Below the pieces are notes generated by a model, which was not told the DNA's origin, searched no databases, and worked only from the letters and a program-made list of their open reading frames with translations. From positions 2,852,001-2,916,000 of the forward strand of contig CBDCEM010000003.1 in NCBI GenBank assembly GCA_965215825.1: DNA of 64,000 nt, in the 5' to 3' direction. Below, in pieces: positions 26,295 through 35,483 of the stretch. The translations under genes were made by a program, and so were the position numbers. Each line of letters starts with the position of its first letter. Positions within the stretch are counted from its first letter, which is position 1. The stretch comes from JAWPMT01 sp965215825 (lineage in GTDB: Bacteria; Bacteroidota; Bacteroidia; Cytophagales; Cyclobacteriaceae).

Positions 26295-26329
26295 CCCAAA
26301 TTTTTAAAAGATCTAACGCTGAAGTAATT

Positions 26330-27394
26330 ATGAAATTCAGACCAGGGGTACTCGCAGGACAGGAAGTAACTGACTTGCTGAATTACGCGAATGAGCATCA
26401 ATTTGCGCTTCCTGCTGTAAACGTGGTTGGCACCAATTCGATGAACGCGGTGATGGAAACAGCCAAAGAAGTGAATTCGCCTGTAATCATTCAGTTTTCA
26501 AATGGTGGAGCGGCATTCGTAGCAGGTAAAGGGCTTTCGAATGATGGACAACAAGCAGCAGTTGCTGGTGCAGTAGCTGGAGCAAAACACGTACATGAAC
26601 TCGCTGAAATGTATGGTGTAACGGTGATTCTTCATACGGATCATTGTGCTAAAAAATTGCTCCCATGGATGGATGGCATGATGACGGCCAATGAGAAGCA
26701 TTTTGAGCAAACAGGAAAAGCTTTGTTCAGTTCCCACATGCTTGACCTCTCGGAAGAGCCTATCGAAGAGAATATTGAGACCTCTCGTCAATACTTCGAG
26801 CGAATGAACAAAATCGGAATCACCCTCGAAATCGAATTGGGGATCACCGGCGGTGAAGAAGATGGCGTAGACAATACGGATGTAGACAATTCAAAATTGT
26901 ATACACAACCAGAAGAAGTGGCTTATTCGTACGAGAAATTGAAAACTGTAGGCGACAATTTTACGATCGCTGCTGCTTTCGGAAATGTACACGGTGTATA
27001 CAAACCTGGCAATGTTCAGCTCTCTCCTATCATTCTCAAAAACTCTCAGGATTATATCCAGGAAAAATTCAACACCGGACAAAATCCAGTAAATTTTGTA
27101 TTCCACGGAGGGTCAGGGTCTTCTCAGGAAGAAATCCGAGAAGCGATTTCTTATGGAGCGATCAAAATGAACATTGATACAGACATGCAGTGGGCCACGT
27201 GGGACGGTATCAGAAATTACTACGTGACAAACGAAGGCTATCTGCAGTCTCAAATTGGAAACCCAGATGGAGACGATGTACCGAATAAAAAGTTTTACGA
27301 TCCCAGAAAATGGTTGAGAGAAGGAGAGAAAACTTTTGTAGCACGATTGAAGCAGGCCTTTGAGGATTTGAATAACATCAATCGAAACGCATAA
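26330..27394 (+). CDS. fbaA: Class II fructose-bisphosphate aldolase
   Basis: A 354-residue enzyme from ATG 26330; a GTG 57 bases upstream would place the -7 promoter element inside the gene and adds an untypical N-terminus, so it was rejected. Zinc ligands are in ILHTDHCAKK and in the later NVHG and FVFHGGSGSS segments; MNIDTDMQWA binds the substrate phosphate. Sequence type is the long E. coli FbaA-like (class IIA) form. It interconverts fructose 1,6-bisphosphate with dihydroxyacetone phosphate and glyceraldehyde 3-phosphate. It faces the maltose genes and precedes a GH13 amylase, so glycolysis and glucan use are grouped. Confidence 0.96.
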   Translation: MKFRPGVLAGQEVTDLLNYANEHQFALPAVNVVGTNSMNAVMETAKEVNSPVIIQFSNGGAAFVAGKGLSNDGQQAAVAGAVAGAKHVHELAEMYGVTVILHTDHCAKKLLPWMDGMMTANEKHFEQTGKALFSSHMLDLSEEPIEENIETSRQYFERMNKIGITLEIELGITGGEEDGVDNTDVDNSKLYTQPEEVAYSYEKLKTVGDNFTIAAAFGNVHGVYKPGNVQLSPIILKNSQDYIQEKFNTGQNPVNFVFHGGSGSSQEEIREAISYGAIKMNIDTDMQWATWDGIRNYYVTNEGYLQSQIGNPDGDDVPNKKFYDPRKWLREGEKTFVARLKQAFEDLNNINRNA

Positions 27395-27453
27395 GTTATT
27401 TTAGATTTGAGATTCCTAAAATTCTAGTGGGCCTACTCAATGCTAAAAATACT

Positions 27454-27484
27454 AGCCCTTTCAATTATTGGAGGGGCTTTTTTT
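27454..27484 (+). terminator. Rho-independent terminator after the aldolase gene
   Basis: AGCCCTTTC, loop AATTATT, GGAGGGGCT: nine pairs including two G-T wobbles, followed by seven T. It lies 60 bases after the aldolase stop codon and separates that gene from the amylase. Confidence 0.85.
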
Positions 27485-27560
27485 ATTGAATGGCCGCTGG
27501 CAAAATTTCGAAGAAAACAAATCAGAATAAGGTTGGGCAGTGAGCCTGCCCCTTAATACC

Positions 27561-29282
27561 ATGATTATCAAGCGAATGGTACTCTATCAGGTAATGACAC
27601 GCCTGTTTGGAAATCAAAAAACGACCAATAAACCCTGGGGTACTTTGGCGGAAAATGGTGTTGGCAAATTTGATGATTTCACGTCCGGGGTTTTGTCGCA
27701 GCTATCCGAAAACGGCTACACGCACATCTGGTATACAGGAGTTATTGAGCACGGTGTACTGACAGACTACCGTTCAGTAGGTATCTCCCTGGATGATGCG
27801 GACGTCATCAAAGGGAGAGCAGGCTCTCCATATGCCATCAAAGACTATTATGATGTAAATCCGGACCTGGCGAATGATATTGAACATCGCTTGGACGAAT
27901 TTGAGTCGTTGGTTCAGAGAAGTCATGATGCAGGTCTAAAAGTACTGATTGATTTCGTTCCCAACCACGTTGCCAGAAGTTATCATTCAGATAAAAACCC
28001 AGGCAATTATCCCGATTTCGGTCAAGATGATGATGTTTCACAGTTCTTTGACCCTGACAACAATTTCTATTACTTTCCTGGCCAGGATTTTCAAGTACCT
28101 CCAGGTTATCAGTCATTGGCAGACAATGAGTTTCCTACGAAAAGTGGTCATTTTGATGAAAGCCCCGCAAAAGCAACAGGTAATGATGTCTTCTCTCCAT
28201 CTCCGTCAATCAATGACTGGTTTGAGACTGTAAAGCTGAATTATGGAGTAGACTATTTAAGTGGTCGAAAAACCCATTTTAACCCTATCCCTGATACCTG
28301 GTTAAAAATGAAGGATATTTTGTTGTATTGGGCTGCTAAAGGTGTGGATGGTTTTCGATGCGACATGGCCGAAATGGTGCCTGTAGAATTCTGGGCCTGG
28401 GTCATCAAGGAAATAAAAGCAGCCTACCCGGAAATTACTTTTACTGCAGAGATCTATATTCCTGATAATTACCGCGATTACATCTTCAACGGAGGGTTTG
28501 ATTATTTGTATGATAAAGTAGAAATGTATGATACATTAAAGAATATCATACAGGGTCATGCATCTACGGACGATATCACGCAGGTATGGCAACGCCAGGA
28601 GGGCATCGCAAATCACATGCTCAGGTTTCTTGAAAACCACGATGAACAAAGGATTTCCTCTTCGGACTTTGCAGGAGACATGATGAAGGGTATTCCGATG
28701 ATGGCAGTGACGACCTTCATGCACAAGGGCCCCGTTATGATGTATTTTGGTCAGGATGTGGGTGAACCCGGAAGAGGTAATTCAGGTTATAGTCAGGATG
28801 ACGGTCGCACTACAATATTTGATTACTGGGGTGTTCCGGAACATCAGAAATGGATGAACAAAGGTAAATTCGATGGAGGTCTACTTTCTGAGCAACAGCA
28901 AAAACTCCAGCGTCGATACACGCAAATATTATTGGCATCTAATGTTGAAGTGGCTTTTCGGGAAGGTCAATTCTTCGATCTTCATTACTACAATCGAAAT
29001 GGTCAATATCAGGGATACAGCAATCGTATCTATTCATTTCTTAGACATACACCCACAGAACAAATCTTAGTGGTAGTTAACTTTGCAGAGGTAGCGGAGG
29101 AAGTGGCAATTAAAATCCCCGAATTAGCATGGAAAAAAATGCATTTAAGTCAAGAGAATATCAAAGTCGGAACACAGGTAATCAAGCGACAGTCAACAAT
29201 TGATTTTGATACACCCACAGAATTAAGGATTACTATCCCTCCACTAGATTATAAACTTATCCGAATTGACAAAATTCTTTAA
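27561..29282 (+). CDS. Alpha-amylase family (GH13) glycoside hydrolase
   Basis: About 573 residues from ATG 27561 (a second ATG at 27576 is equally possible; the GTG at 27540 is unlikely). All four GH13 regions are present: LIDFVPNHVA, GFRCDMAEM (nucleophile Asp), FTAEIY (acid/base Glu) and FLENHDEQR. An extra PNHVARSYHSDKNPG loop and a C-terminal beta domain follow the barrel. No signal peptide is apparent, so it should hydrolyse or rearrange malto-oligosaccharides in the cytosol, complementing MalQ and the carrier. The next gene starts 11 bases after its stop, on the same strand. Confidence 0.93.
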   Translation: MIIKRMVLYQVMTRLFGNQKTTNKPWGTLAENGVGKFDDFTSGVLSQLSENGYTHIWYTGVIEHGVLTDYRSVGISLDDADVIKGRAGSPYAIKDYYDVNPDLANDIEHRLDEFESLVQRSHDAGLKVLIDFVPNHVARSYHSDKNPGNYPDFGQDDDVSQFFDPDNNFYYFPGQDFQVPPGYQSLADNEFPTKSGHFDESPAKATGNDVFSPSPSINDWFETVKLNYGVDYLSGRKTHFNPIPDTWLKMKDILLYWAAKGVDGFRCDMAEMVPVEFWAWVIKEIKAAYPEITFTAEIYIPDNYRDYIFNGGFDYLYDKVEMYDTLKNIIQGHASTDDITQVWQRQEGIANHMLRFLENHDEQRISSSDFAGDMMKGIPMMAVTTFMHKGPVMMYFGQDVGEPGRGNSGYSQDDGRTTIFDYWGVPEHQKWMNKGKFDGGLLSEQQQKLQRRYTQILLASNVEVAFREGQFFDLHYYNRNGQYQGYSNRIYSFLRHTPTEQILVVVNFAEVAEEVAIKIPELAWKKMHLSQENIKVGTQVIKRQSTIDFDTPTELRITIPPLDYKLIRIDKIL

Positions 29283-29293
29283 TTAACCCATCA

Positions 29294-30187
29294 ATGAACA
29301 TTAAAAACATAGCTGTTATTGGGTCCGGTACCATGGGGAACGGAATAGCCCATGTATTTGCCCAAACCGGATATCAAGTAAACTTGATAGACATTTCAGC
29401 TGAGGCACTGGAACGTGCACTTGGTACCATTGGCAAAAATCTGGATCGTCAAATCAAAAAAGAACTGATTTCCCCCACAGATAAAGAATCAATCCTTGCC
29501 CGCATCACAACATTTACCGAATTGAGCAGTGGTATCAAGGAGGCTGATCTGGTAGTTGAAGCTGCAACGGAGAATGAAACGATCAAGTTGAAGATCTTCG
29601 AGGATATGGATCAACATGCGCCAGGTCATGCAATTCTGGCCACTAATACGTCTTCTATTTCCATTACGAAAATCGCAGCAGTAACCAGGCGTCCGGGCCA
29701 GGTGATTGGGATGCACTTCATGAATCCTGTCCCAGTCATGAAGTTGATCGAAGTGATAAGAGGATACGCAACCACTGACGACACCACTGGAATCATCATG
29801 GAATTGAGCAAAAATCTAGGGAAAGTACCTGTGGAGGTGAATGATTATCCCGGATTCGTCGCCAATCGCATACTCATGCCGATGATTAATGAAGCCATTT
29901 ACTCACTTTACGAAGGCGTGGCAGGTGTTGAAGAAATCGATACTGTGATGAAATTAGGTATGGCACACCCAATGGGACCCTTGCAGCTTGCCGATTTTAT
30001 CGGCCTTGATGTTTGCCTTTCAATCCTTAATGTACTTTATGATGGATTTGGCAATCCTAAATATGCGCCGTGTCCATTATTGGTCAACATGGTCACTGCA
30101 GGCTATAAAGGAGCCAAAACAGGTGAGGGTTTCTGGAAGTATACCCCGGGCTCAAAAGACGTCCAAGTGAGTCCTATGTTCCAATAA
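29294..30187 (+). CDS. 3-hydroxyacyl-CoA (3-hydroxybutyryl-CoA) dehydrogenase
   Basis: A 297-residue single-function dehydrogenase. The NAD-binding start IAVIGSGTMGNGIAHVFAQ is followed by NTSSISITKIA, the catalytic His/Glu segment GMHFMNPVPVMKLIEVI and the C-terminal dimer domain (NRILMPMINEAI, HPMGPLQLADFIGLD). Length fits Hbd/MmgB/PaaH. It oxidises L-3-hydroxyacyl-CoA with NAD in fatty acid or aromatic acid breakdown, or runs in reverse. It sits 11 bases behind the GH13 gene and may be co-transcribed, although the pathways are unrelated. An acyl-CoA ligase is encoded 9 kb away on the other strand. Confidence 0.94.
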   Translation: MNIKNIAVIGSGTMGNGIAHVFAQTGYQVNLIDISAEALERALGTIGKNLDRQIKKELISPTDKESILARITTFTELSSGIKEADLVVEAATENETIKLKIFEDMDQHAPGHAILATNTSSISITKIAAVTRRPGQVIGMHFMNPVPVMKLIEVIRGYATTDDTTGIIMELSKNLGKVPVEVNDYPGFVANRILMPMINEAIYSLYEGVAGVEEIDTVMKLGMAHPMGPLQLADFIGLDVCLSILNVLYDGFGNPKYAPCPLLVNMVTAGYKGAKTGEGFWKYTPGSKDVQVSPMFQ

Positions 30188-30202
30188 GCAATGAAAAATT
30201 CA

Positions 30203-30236
30203 TGGGTAATTGACAATTTATTTCGTTAATTACCCA
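30203..30236 (+). terminator. Inverted repeat after the dehydrogenase gene
   Basis: TGGGTAATT and AATTACCCA form a nine-pair stem with a 16-base loop 15 bases past the stop codon, followed by CTTCCTTTT. The large loop and interrupted T-run make it a weak terminator candidate. Confidence 0.45.
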
Positions 30237-30290
30237 CTTCCTTTTAATTTCAGGCTTGATTAAGCTAGTAACCTAATCTCGCCTTCTGAC

Positions 30291-31088
30291 ATGAAATTTC
30301 TGAATCGGGTCTTCCTGAATGAACAGGTGATCATATATGCGATCATCCTCAATTCAATTGTCCTGTTCGTACTTGGTTTCCCTGCACTACAAGATTCGAT
30401 TTACCTCGAAAGAGTCGATTACTTGTTTACGGTTTTCTTCATACTTGAAGCCTTTACCAAAATACGGATGTATGGGTGGTACCTTTATATTCGCAATTCC
30501 TGGAACCGATTCGACTTTATTCTGGTAGTCATTTCCGTCCCTTCTTTGTTTGTATTTACCAACTTCTTTCCGGATATAAGTTTCTTACTCGTTTTCCGGT
30601 TACTAAGAATCTTAAGAATACTGCGGTTTCTACGGTTTATTCCTAACATTAAGCAAATGTTTGCGGGCATATCCCGAGCATTTAAGGCTTCTATCTTTAT
30701 ACTTATTGTTCTACTGATTTACAATGTACTTCTTGCCGTGATCAGCACTTTCCTATTCGGCGATGTATCTCCGCATCACTTTGGAAATCCTATGCTGTCA
30801 CTTTATTCCATTTTCCAAATTTTCACGGTTGAAGGGTGGAATGAAATACCGGAGGCGCTATTGAGTAATATCTCTGATGATGCCATTGCGATGCAGGGAT
30901 TTGTACGAATATTTTTCGTTCTGGTGGTACTCTCAGGTGGTATTTTTGGCTTCTCAATAGTGAATGCTATTTTCGTGGATGAAATGATTCAGGATAACAA
31001 CAATGATCTGGAACAAAAGATCGACGAACTCAATCGCAAAATTGACTTGCTCGTCCGTGATCGGAATGATGAGACGCTCGATGAGTAA
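30291..31088 (+). CDS. Single-domain voltage-gated cation channel (BacNav/Cav type)
   Basis: A 265-residue six-helix channel subunit that should assemble as a tetramer. Helices S1-S3 occupy residues 12-95; S4 carries arginines at every third position (103, 106, 109, 112, 115), the voltage sensor; S5 is 131-156 and S6 about 204-230. The pore loop reads IFQIFTVEGWNEIPEAL, with selectivity filter T179-V180-E181-G182-W183-N184-E185. NaChBac has TLESW; a Gly at the fourth place occurs in CavMr of Meiothermus and in animal Cav domain I, so calcium may permeate. The C-terminus (DNNNDLEQKIDELNRKIDLL) is a four-helix coiled coil as in known BacNavs. No partner gene is adjacent. Confidence 0.92.
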   Translation: MKFLNRVFLNEQVIIYAIILNSIVLFVLGFPALQDSIYLERVDYLFTVFFILEAFTKIRMYGWYLYIRNSWNRFDFILVVISVPSLFVFTNFFPDISFLLVFRLLRILRILRFLRFIPNIKQMFAGISRAFKASIFILIVLLIYNVLLAVISTFLFGDVSPHHFGNPMLSLYSIFQIFTVEGWNEIPEALLSNISDDAIAMQGFVRIFFVLVVLSGGIFGFSIVNAIFVDEMIQDNNNDLEQKIDELNRKIDLLVRDRNDETLDE

Positions 31089-31095
31089 TGGTTAT

Positions 31096-31788
31096 TCAAG
31101 CCACGAAGTAATTCTCTAAAGCTTCAAGGGTGTCACTAACAGTAAGCGTATCCATTTTCACCTGTCCATCTTCAATTAGAACAATTCGTTCGCATACATC
31201 CACTACACTTTGCAAATTGTGACTGGAAAGTATCACGGTTACTCCTGCTTCTGATTTTGCGCGGACCATCTTCATCAATCTAGCTTGAGAAGTAGGATCG
31301 AGATGGGCAAATGGCTCATCCAGAATAATCAATTTAGGATCTCCCAGAATAGTTGACAACACCCCAACCCTCACCTTAGATCCTGTAGAAAGCTCTCGAA
31401 TCATTTTGCTATTTTCCCGGATATCACGATTCACAAAATCCGAATATTCATCGAGCAGTCTTGTAACAGCTTCTTTTCCCACACCTATAGACTTTCCTAT
31501 GAAATGTAGGTATTCGATTGGTTTCAGGAAGTCAATCAAAAAACCTTCATCCACAAAAGCATGTACCCCTTTCTTCCAATGATCGGAGTGCTGTACCTGT
31601 TCGTCGAAAATTTCAACAGAACCAGTTGTAGGTGGTACCAGATCTAAAATGGTTCGAAACAGCGTCGTTTTTCCAGCGCCATTATTTCCTACTATCCCTA
31701 TGCACTCACCTTGTCGGACAGTAAGGTTCTCAATATCCAATGCACGTTTACCCTCAAAGTCTTTAGTCAATTGTTGTATTCGTATCAT
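31096..31788 (-). CDS. ABC transporter ATP-binding protein
   Basis: A 230-residue ATPase with Walker A GNNGAGKTTL, Q-loop region FVDEGFLIDFL, signature LSTGSKVRVG (a variant of LSGGQ), Walker B LIILDEPFAHLD and switch His in LSSHNLQ. Its start lies three bases after the stop of the upstream DUF5687 membrane gene, so they form one transporter. Bacteroidota DUF5687/ATPase pairs are of unknown substrate. The relaxed signature motif is common in this ATPase group. Confidence 0.92.
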   Translation of the reverse strand: MIRIQQLTKDFEGKRALDIENLTVRQGECIGIVGNNGAGKTTLFRTILDLVPPTTGSVEIFDEQVQHSDHWKKGVHAFVDEGFLIDFLKPIEYLHFIGKSIGVGKEAVTRLLDEYSDFVNRDIRENSKMIRELSTGSKVRVGVLSTILGDPKLIILDEPFAHLDPTSQARLMKMVRAKSEAGVTVILSSHNLQSVVDVCERIVLIEDGQVKMDTLTVSDTLEALENYFVA

Positions 31789-31791
31789 GAT

Positions 31792-33177
31792 CTATTCGTG
31801 AAAAGCCATTGATAATTCGTATTTCTTTTTATCCAGCCGGACGGCCAATAATTTCAGGATCTGATTTCTAAAAGCCAGCCCGATCAATGAGAAGGCCATG
31901 ATTCCGTAGTACACTTGATCACCCACTAGAAAAATAGCGAGTACACCCAGAAGTAGCATGGGTAAGATGATGGTCATAAAACTAACCGTCAGAACATTAG
32001 CAGTCATGGATTCAGATTTAAAGATGATGCTTTGTCCCAGTGCGAGCTTCTTTTTATTACCCATTACCCCATACAGTACCATATAGCAATTCCAACTGAT
32101 ATTGTAAAGAAAAGCGGCAACAAGCGGCAGCCACTGACCAACGTTAACGAATAAAGTCATTGAACTCAATACCAAGCCAATGAGTGTCGCCAACATGTAA
32201 AATCGGAATTTAAAATGCATGAATTCACTGGAGGTAAATCGGATCATTAACATATCGAAATAATTCCCCTCCCAGGACATGGTGTAAATACCATGCTGCA
32301 ACAAAACCAACCCGGTAGTAATGATGGCCATGAAATAGACGCCCTCGGGAATACCCGCATTACTAAAATAGTAGAGTAGAATTGGGATGGATAGGAAACC
32401 AAAAATCAAATTTGTTCTTGTGCTCTTGTTTCTCCAAATCAATTTTAACTCCAGGTCAAAAAGCGGGTCTGCCAATTCACCAATTTCCATGGTAAACAAC
32501 TGAGAGCCAATCTTTTGTCTCTTGAGGTAAGAAATGGGCATTTTTCTAACCATGAAGATGGCCATGATCAAACTTATCCCAGCCACGATAAATAAGGAGG
32601 GTGCAATTTCGAAAAAGAGGGTAAGCCATGTGAACCCTAACCATCCTTTGAACATTGCGGTTGCCAGCAACATCAGCACTATACCTGTGGTCCATTTAAA
32701 AAGGCTATGCGGGTGAAGAACGATATTGAGGTAATGTTGTATGAACCAGAATGCCAAAAAAACAGAAATCACATTCATGTCGAATTCCGTTGCTTTGATC
32801 AGTAGGGCTCCTTCAAAAAACAGCCAGAAAAAATTCGCTGGTTTCAAATGGGAAAGTAATACATACTGTATCGCAATCGACTTCTTATCGATGGGCCACA
32901 ATCGATACGGTTCATAATGTAAGGTGGCTGGAGAGATATTCACTTTCAATCCGGTCATACCCACGAAGAAGGTCGTCAGTATCAACTTAAAAGTATCCAA
33001 TTCGCTTATTTGAAATTGTCCACTCAATTCGGTTACCCAACTGCTTAGTTCAATCAAAAAGGCATTTCCCAGGCGAAAAACAAACATGGCCAGAAAGAAT
33101 ATCACAACCAGTAGTTTGAGATGATCTCCTTTTCTATAAAAATTCAGCCATCGATGATGAATGTAAAACAATCCCAT
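31792..33177 (-). CDS. DUF5687-family ABC transporter membrane protein
   Basis: A 461-residue integral membrane protein with about 12 hydrophobic segments. The N-terminus (HHRWLNFYRKGD), ALHYEPYRLWPIDKK-type segment (residues 83-95, PATLHYEPYRLWPIDKKSI) and the MSWEGNYFDMLMIR motif in the middle mark the Bacteroidota-specific DUF5687 family. It resembles ABC-2 permeases with both halves fused. It is translated just before its ATPase. Substrate unknown; export of a lipid, peptide or polysaccharide is a guess from the ABC-2 relation. Confidence 0.82.
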   Translation of the reverse strand: MGLFYIHHRWLNFYRKGDHLKLLVVIFFLAMFVFRLGNAFLIELSSWVTELSGQFQISELDTFKLILTTFFVGMTGLKVNISPATLHYEPYRLWPIDKKSIAIQYVLLSHLKPANFFWLFFEGALLIKATEFDMNVISVFLAFWFIQHYLNIVLHPHSLFKWTTGIVLMLLATAMFKGWLGFTWLTLFFEIAPSLFIVAGISLIMAIFMVRKMPISYLKRQKIGSQLFTMEIGELADPLFDLELKLIWRNKSTRTNLIFGFLSIPILLYYFSNAGIPEGVYFMAIITTGLVLLQHGIYTMSWEGNYFDMLMIRFTSSEFMHFKFRFYMLATLIGLVLSSMTLFVNVGQWLPLVAAFLYNISWNCYMVLYGVMGNKKKLALGQSIIFKSESMTANVLTVSFMTIILPMLLLGVLAIFLVGDQVYYGIMAFSLIGLAFRNQILKLLAVRLDKKKYELSMAFHE

Positions 33178-33317
33178 ATCCCTTCTTTAGTGTTTCTGAT
33201 GTCTGACTTATTACAGAGATTTTTTTAAAAAGTACTGTTTTCGTTTTAAAGTGATCGGTCCTCGTATTTGGAATTGTCGTGTAAGTCATTGAAATTAAAG
33301 CGAGTACAACTATTATT

Positions 33318-33794
33318 ATGAAAGAAATTGATGTAAAACAAGAGGCATATTTTCCTTTTACCTTCAAGTTTTTCGCTGTAATTCTTTTGGTTTTTGGGAT
33401 CTTGACCTGGACACAACACGAATGGCATTTCATCATTAAATGTTTGACAATGGTTGTATCATTTGGTCTTGGGAGCGCAATATTGACAGCTCGTTATGGG
33501 TTATGGGTTGATCCACAAAAAAAAATATTTAAGGAATATCTCCAGGTATTGTTCTGGAAAACTGGAGAGATCAAATCTTATCAGGGTATCGAAAAAATAT
33601 TCATTAACGAGGTGGTGGAAAGGGCAACTATGCAAACAAGAACCGGATCTATGCACGATGTGAAAAATACAGTTTACAAAGCTTTCTTAAAACTTAACGA
33701 TGACCGGAAAATTCAATTAGACCGTGACAAAAAGAGGGGTCAACTTGAGCATCGGGTACAACATTATAGGGAATATCTTGGGGTTACGGAGTGA
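33318..33794 (+). CDS. Small membrane protein of unknown function
   Basis: A 158-residue protein with two adjacent hydrophobic segments (about 14-32 and 38-55) followed by a soluble domain of about 100 residues (ARYGLWVDPQKKIFKEYLQVLFWKTGE and later TVYKAFLKLNDDRKIQL) whose strand pattern recalls a PH-like or bPH2 fold. Family not recognised with certainty. It lies 37 bases before the hydrolase gene on the same strand and is divergent from the DUF5687 gene. Confidence 0.65.
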   Translation: MKEIDVKQEAYFPFTFKFFAVILLVFGILTWTQHEWHFIIKCLTMVVSFGLGSAILTARYGLWVDPQKKIFKEYLQVLFWKTGEIKSYQGIEKIFINEVVERATMQTRTGSMHDVKNTVYKAFLKLNDDRKIQLDRDKKRGQLEHRVQHYREYLGVTE

Positions 33795-33831
33795 TTAGAT
33801 TGCCTAATAATCATACGAATAACCTGATCTC

Positions 33832-34779
33832 ATGAAGTACGTAAAAAAAGTCCTGATCATTGCATTGATCATGATCGTTGCAATTGGAGCTCTCACTTTG
33901 GTATTCTTCGGAAAACGTGACATCCCGCTTGATACACTCAAAGCTAAATATGCGGGAAGCCCTTCAAGATTCCTACCCATTCAAGGCATGGAGGTCCACT
34001 ATAGAGATGAAGGAAACCTCAGCGACTCCCTACCCATTGTTTTGTTACACGGCACCAGTTCCAGTCTGCATACTTATGATGATTGGACTATCGAGCTAAT
34101 GAAAACACGCCGGGTCATTCGAATGGACCTTCCTGCATTTGGTCTCACCGGCCCTCACCCTACACGGGATTACTCCATGGAGAAGTATGCAGATTTCGTA
34201 CGTGAATTTCTCGATGCACTGGCTATTGAGAAATGTATTCTTGGGGGTAATTCGCTTGGTGGGAATATCACCTGGAATTTTGCACTAAACTACCCAAGGA
34301 GGGTTGAAAAACTGATTCTGATTGATGCCTCCGGATATCCAATTCAACCGGAAAGTGTTCCCATTGCATTTACGTTGGCTAATACACCCGTCGCCAATAA
34401 GCTATTAACTTTCATTACACCACGGTTCATGGCTAAAGCCAGCGTTGAAAATGTGTATTATGACAAATCAAAAGTTGATAAGAAGTTGGTGGACCGGTAT
34501 TATGAACTTACCCTTCGGGCAGGAAACCGACAGGGGTTGGTCGATCGCATGACTATGATCGTGGATTCCATAGCACATACACGCATCTCTCAAATCCAAC
34601 ACCCAACGCTGCTCCTATGGGGAAAACAAGACTTTTTGGTGCCAATTGCGAGCGCATACCGCTTTCAGCAAGACCTACCAAATGATACGTTGGTCCTTCT
34701 TCCCAACTTGGGGCATGTTCCCATGGAAGAGGATCCTATCAACAGTCTGGGGCCCGTATTATCTTTTATAAAAGAATAA
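33832..34779 (+). CDS. Alpha/beta hydrolase
   Basis: A 315-residue protein with an N-terminal membrane anchor or signal sequence (VLIIALIMIVAIGALTLVFF), then the hydrolase fold: oxyanion motif VLLHGTSSSLH, nucleophile elbow GGNSLGGNITW, acid residue in LWGKQDFLVP and the catalytic His in LGHVPMEEDP. The pattern is that of the haloalkane dehalogenase/epoxide hydrolase/haloperoxidase-like branch. Substrate not predictable. It is probably co-transcribed with the small membrane protein before it and converges with the LytTR regulator, two bases apart. Confidence 0.88.
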   Translation: MKYVKKVLIIALIMIVAIGALTLVFFGKRDIPLDTLKAKYAGSPSRFLPIQGMEVHYRDEGNLSDSLPIVLLHGTSSSLHTYDDWTIELMKTRRVIRMDLPAFGLTGPHPTRDYSMEKYADFVREFLDALAIEKCILGGNSLGGNITWNFALNYPRRVEKLILIDASGYPIQPESVPIAFTLANTPVANKLLTFITPRFMAKASVENVYYDKSKVDKKLVDRYYELTLRAGNRQGLVDRMTMIVDSIAHTRISQIQHPTLLLWGKQDFLVPIASAYRFQQDLPNDTLVLLPNLGHVPMEEDPINSLGPVLSFIKE

Positions 34780-34781
34780 GC

Positions 34782-35483
34782 TTAGTCCTTTAACACTTGC
34801 TTTACGGCTTCATGTAAGCTTGCACGATACGCGGATGAAATTGGGATCTCTATCTCATTCATGTAGACAAACTGTTGGTCTAGTTTCTCAATCATCGGAA
34901 GGTTGATGATATAGGATTTATGAACTCGGAAAAACCTGTCTTCAGGTAAAGTCTCCATAATCCTCGTCATCGTCATTCGTGTAATGATCCTTTCTTTGTG
35001 CGTATAGATGTTCAACAAATTGGCATCCGACTTAATGTACCTGATTTCACTTAAACTAATTTTCTTAAGCTGGTAGCCATCTTTGACAAAGATGAAATCC
35101 GGAACCTCTTCGTTTCCGGAGTAGCTTTCTTCTTTCACTTTGAGGCATGCCTTCAAGAACCTGTTGAAACTCACAGGCTTCATTAAATAGTCCGTGGCTT
35201 CCACTTCAAATCCTTGTAATGCATAGGTAGAAAAGGCAGTGACAAAAATCACCTTAACCTGATGCTTGTCAAGCATCTTAGCAATCTCAATCCCGTCTAT
35301 ATCGGGCATCTCAATGTCTAAAAACAACACATGTACATCATTCTCCTGCAAATAGCTCATGGCTTTGGAAGGGGAAACAAAAACTTTCCTTAACTCCAAA
35401 AAGTCTACCTTTTCGGCGTGTTGCTGGATTACTTCAAGACTACTGGGTTCATCGTCCAGGGCAATGGCAATGAATTTATTCAT
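34782..35483 (-). CDS. LytTR-family response regulator
   Basis: A 233-residue regulator: receiver domain with acidic pair in LDDEP (residues 10-12), phospho-acceptor Asp56 in LFLDIEMPDIDG, conserved Lys in DYLMKPV; then a LytTR DNA-binding domain (IFVKDGYQLKKISLSEIRYIKSD split at IRYIKSDANLLNIYT, RFFRVHKSYIINL). Its start overlaps the kinase stop by four bases (ATGA). It acts with the upstream LytS-type kinase. It is the last gene of a run of four on the minus strand. Confidence 0.93.
   Translation of the reverse strand: MNKFIAIALDDEPSSLEVIQQHAEKVDFLELRKVFVSPSKAMSYLQENDVHVLFLDIEMPDIDGIEIAKMLDKHQVKVIFVTAFSTYALQGFEVEATDYLMKPVSFNRFLKACLKVKEESYSGNEEVPDFIFVKDGYQLKKISLSEIRYIKSDANLLNIYTHKERIITRMTMTRIMETLPEDRFFRVHKSYIINLPMIEKLDQQFVYMNEIEIPISSAYRASLHEAVKQVLKD

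Larger units (their letters stand above)
25829..26329. other. Divergent promoter region of the glucan and aldolase genes
   Basis: Five hundred bases without a believable gene. The first 100 bases next to the carrier start are strikingly T-rich on this strand, with seven T-runs of six to eight bases. The middle holds the palindrome at 26003-26012. The right part is AT-rich and contains the -7 element of the aldolase gene. The frames of 60-114 codons here are low-complexity phenylalanine-rich translations of the T-runs. Confidence 0.6.

Noticed and set aside
26273..26329. Upstream GTG start for the aldolase
   Set aside because: The -7 element TATATTTG would be inside the gene and the family N-terminus begins at MKFRPGV.
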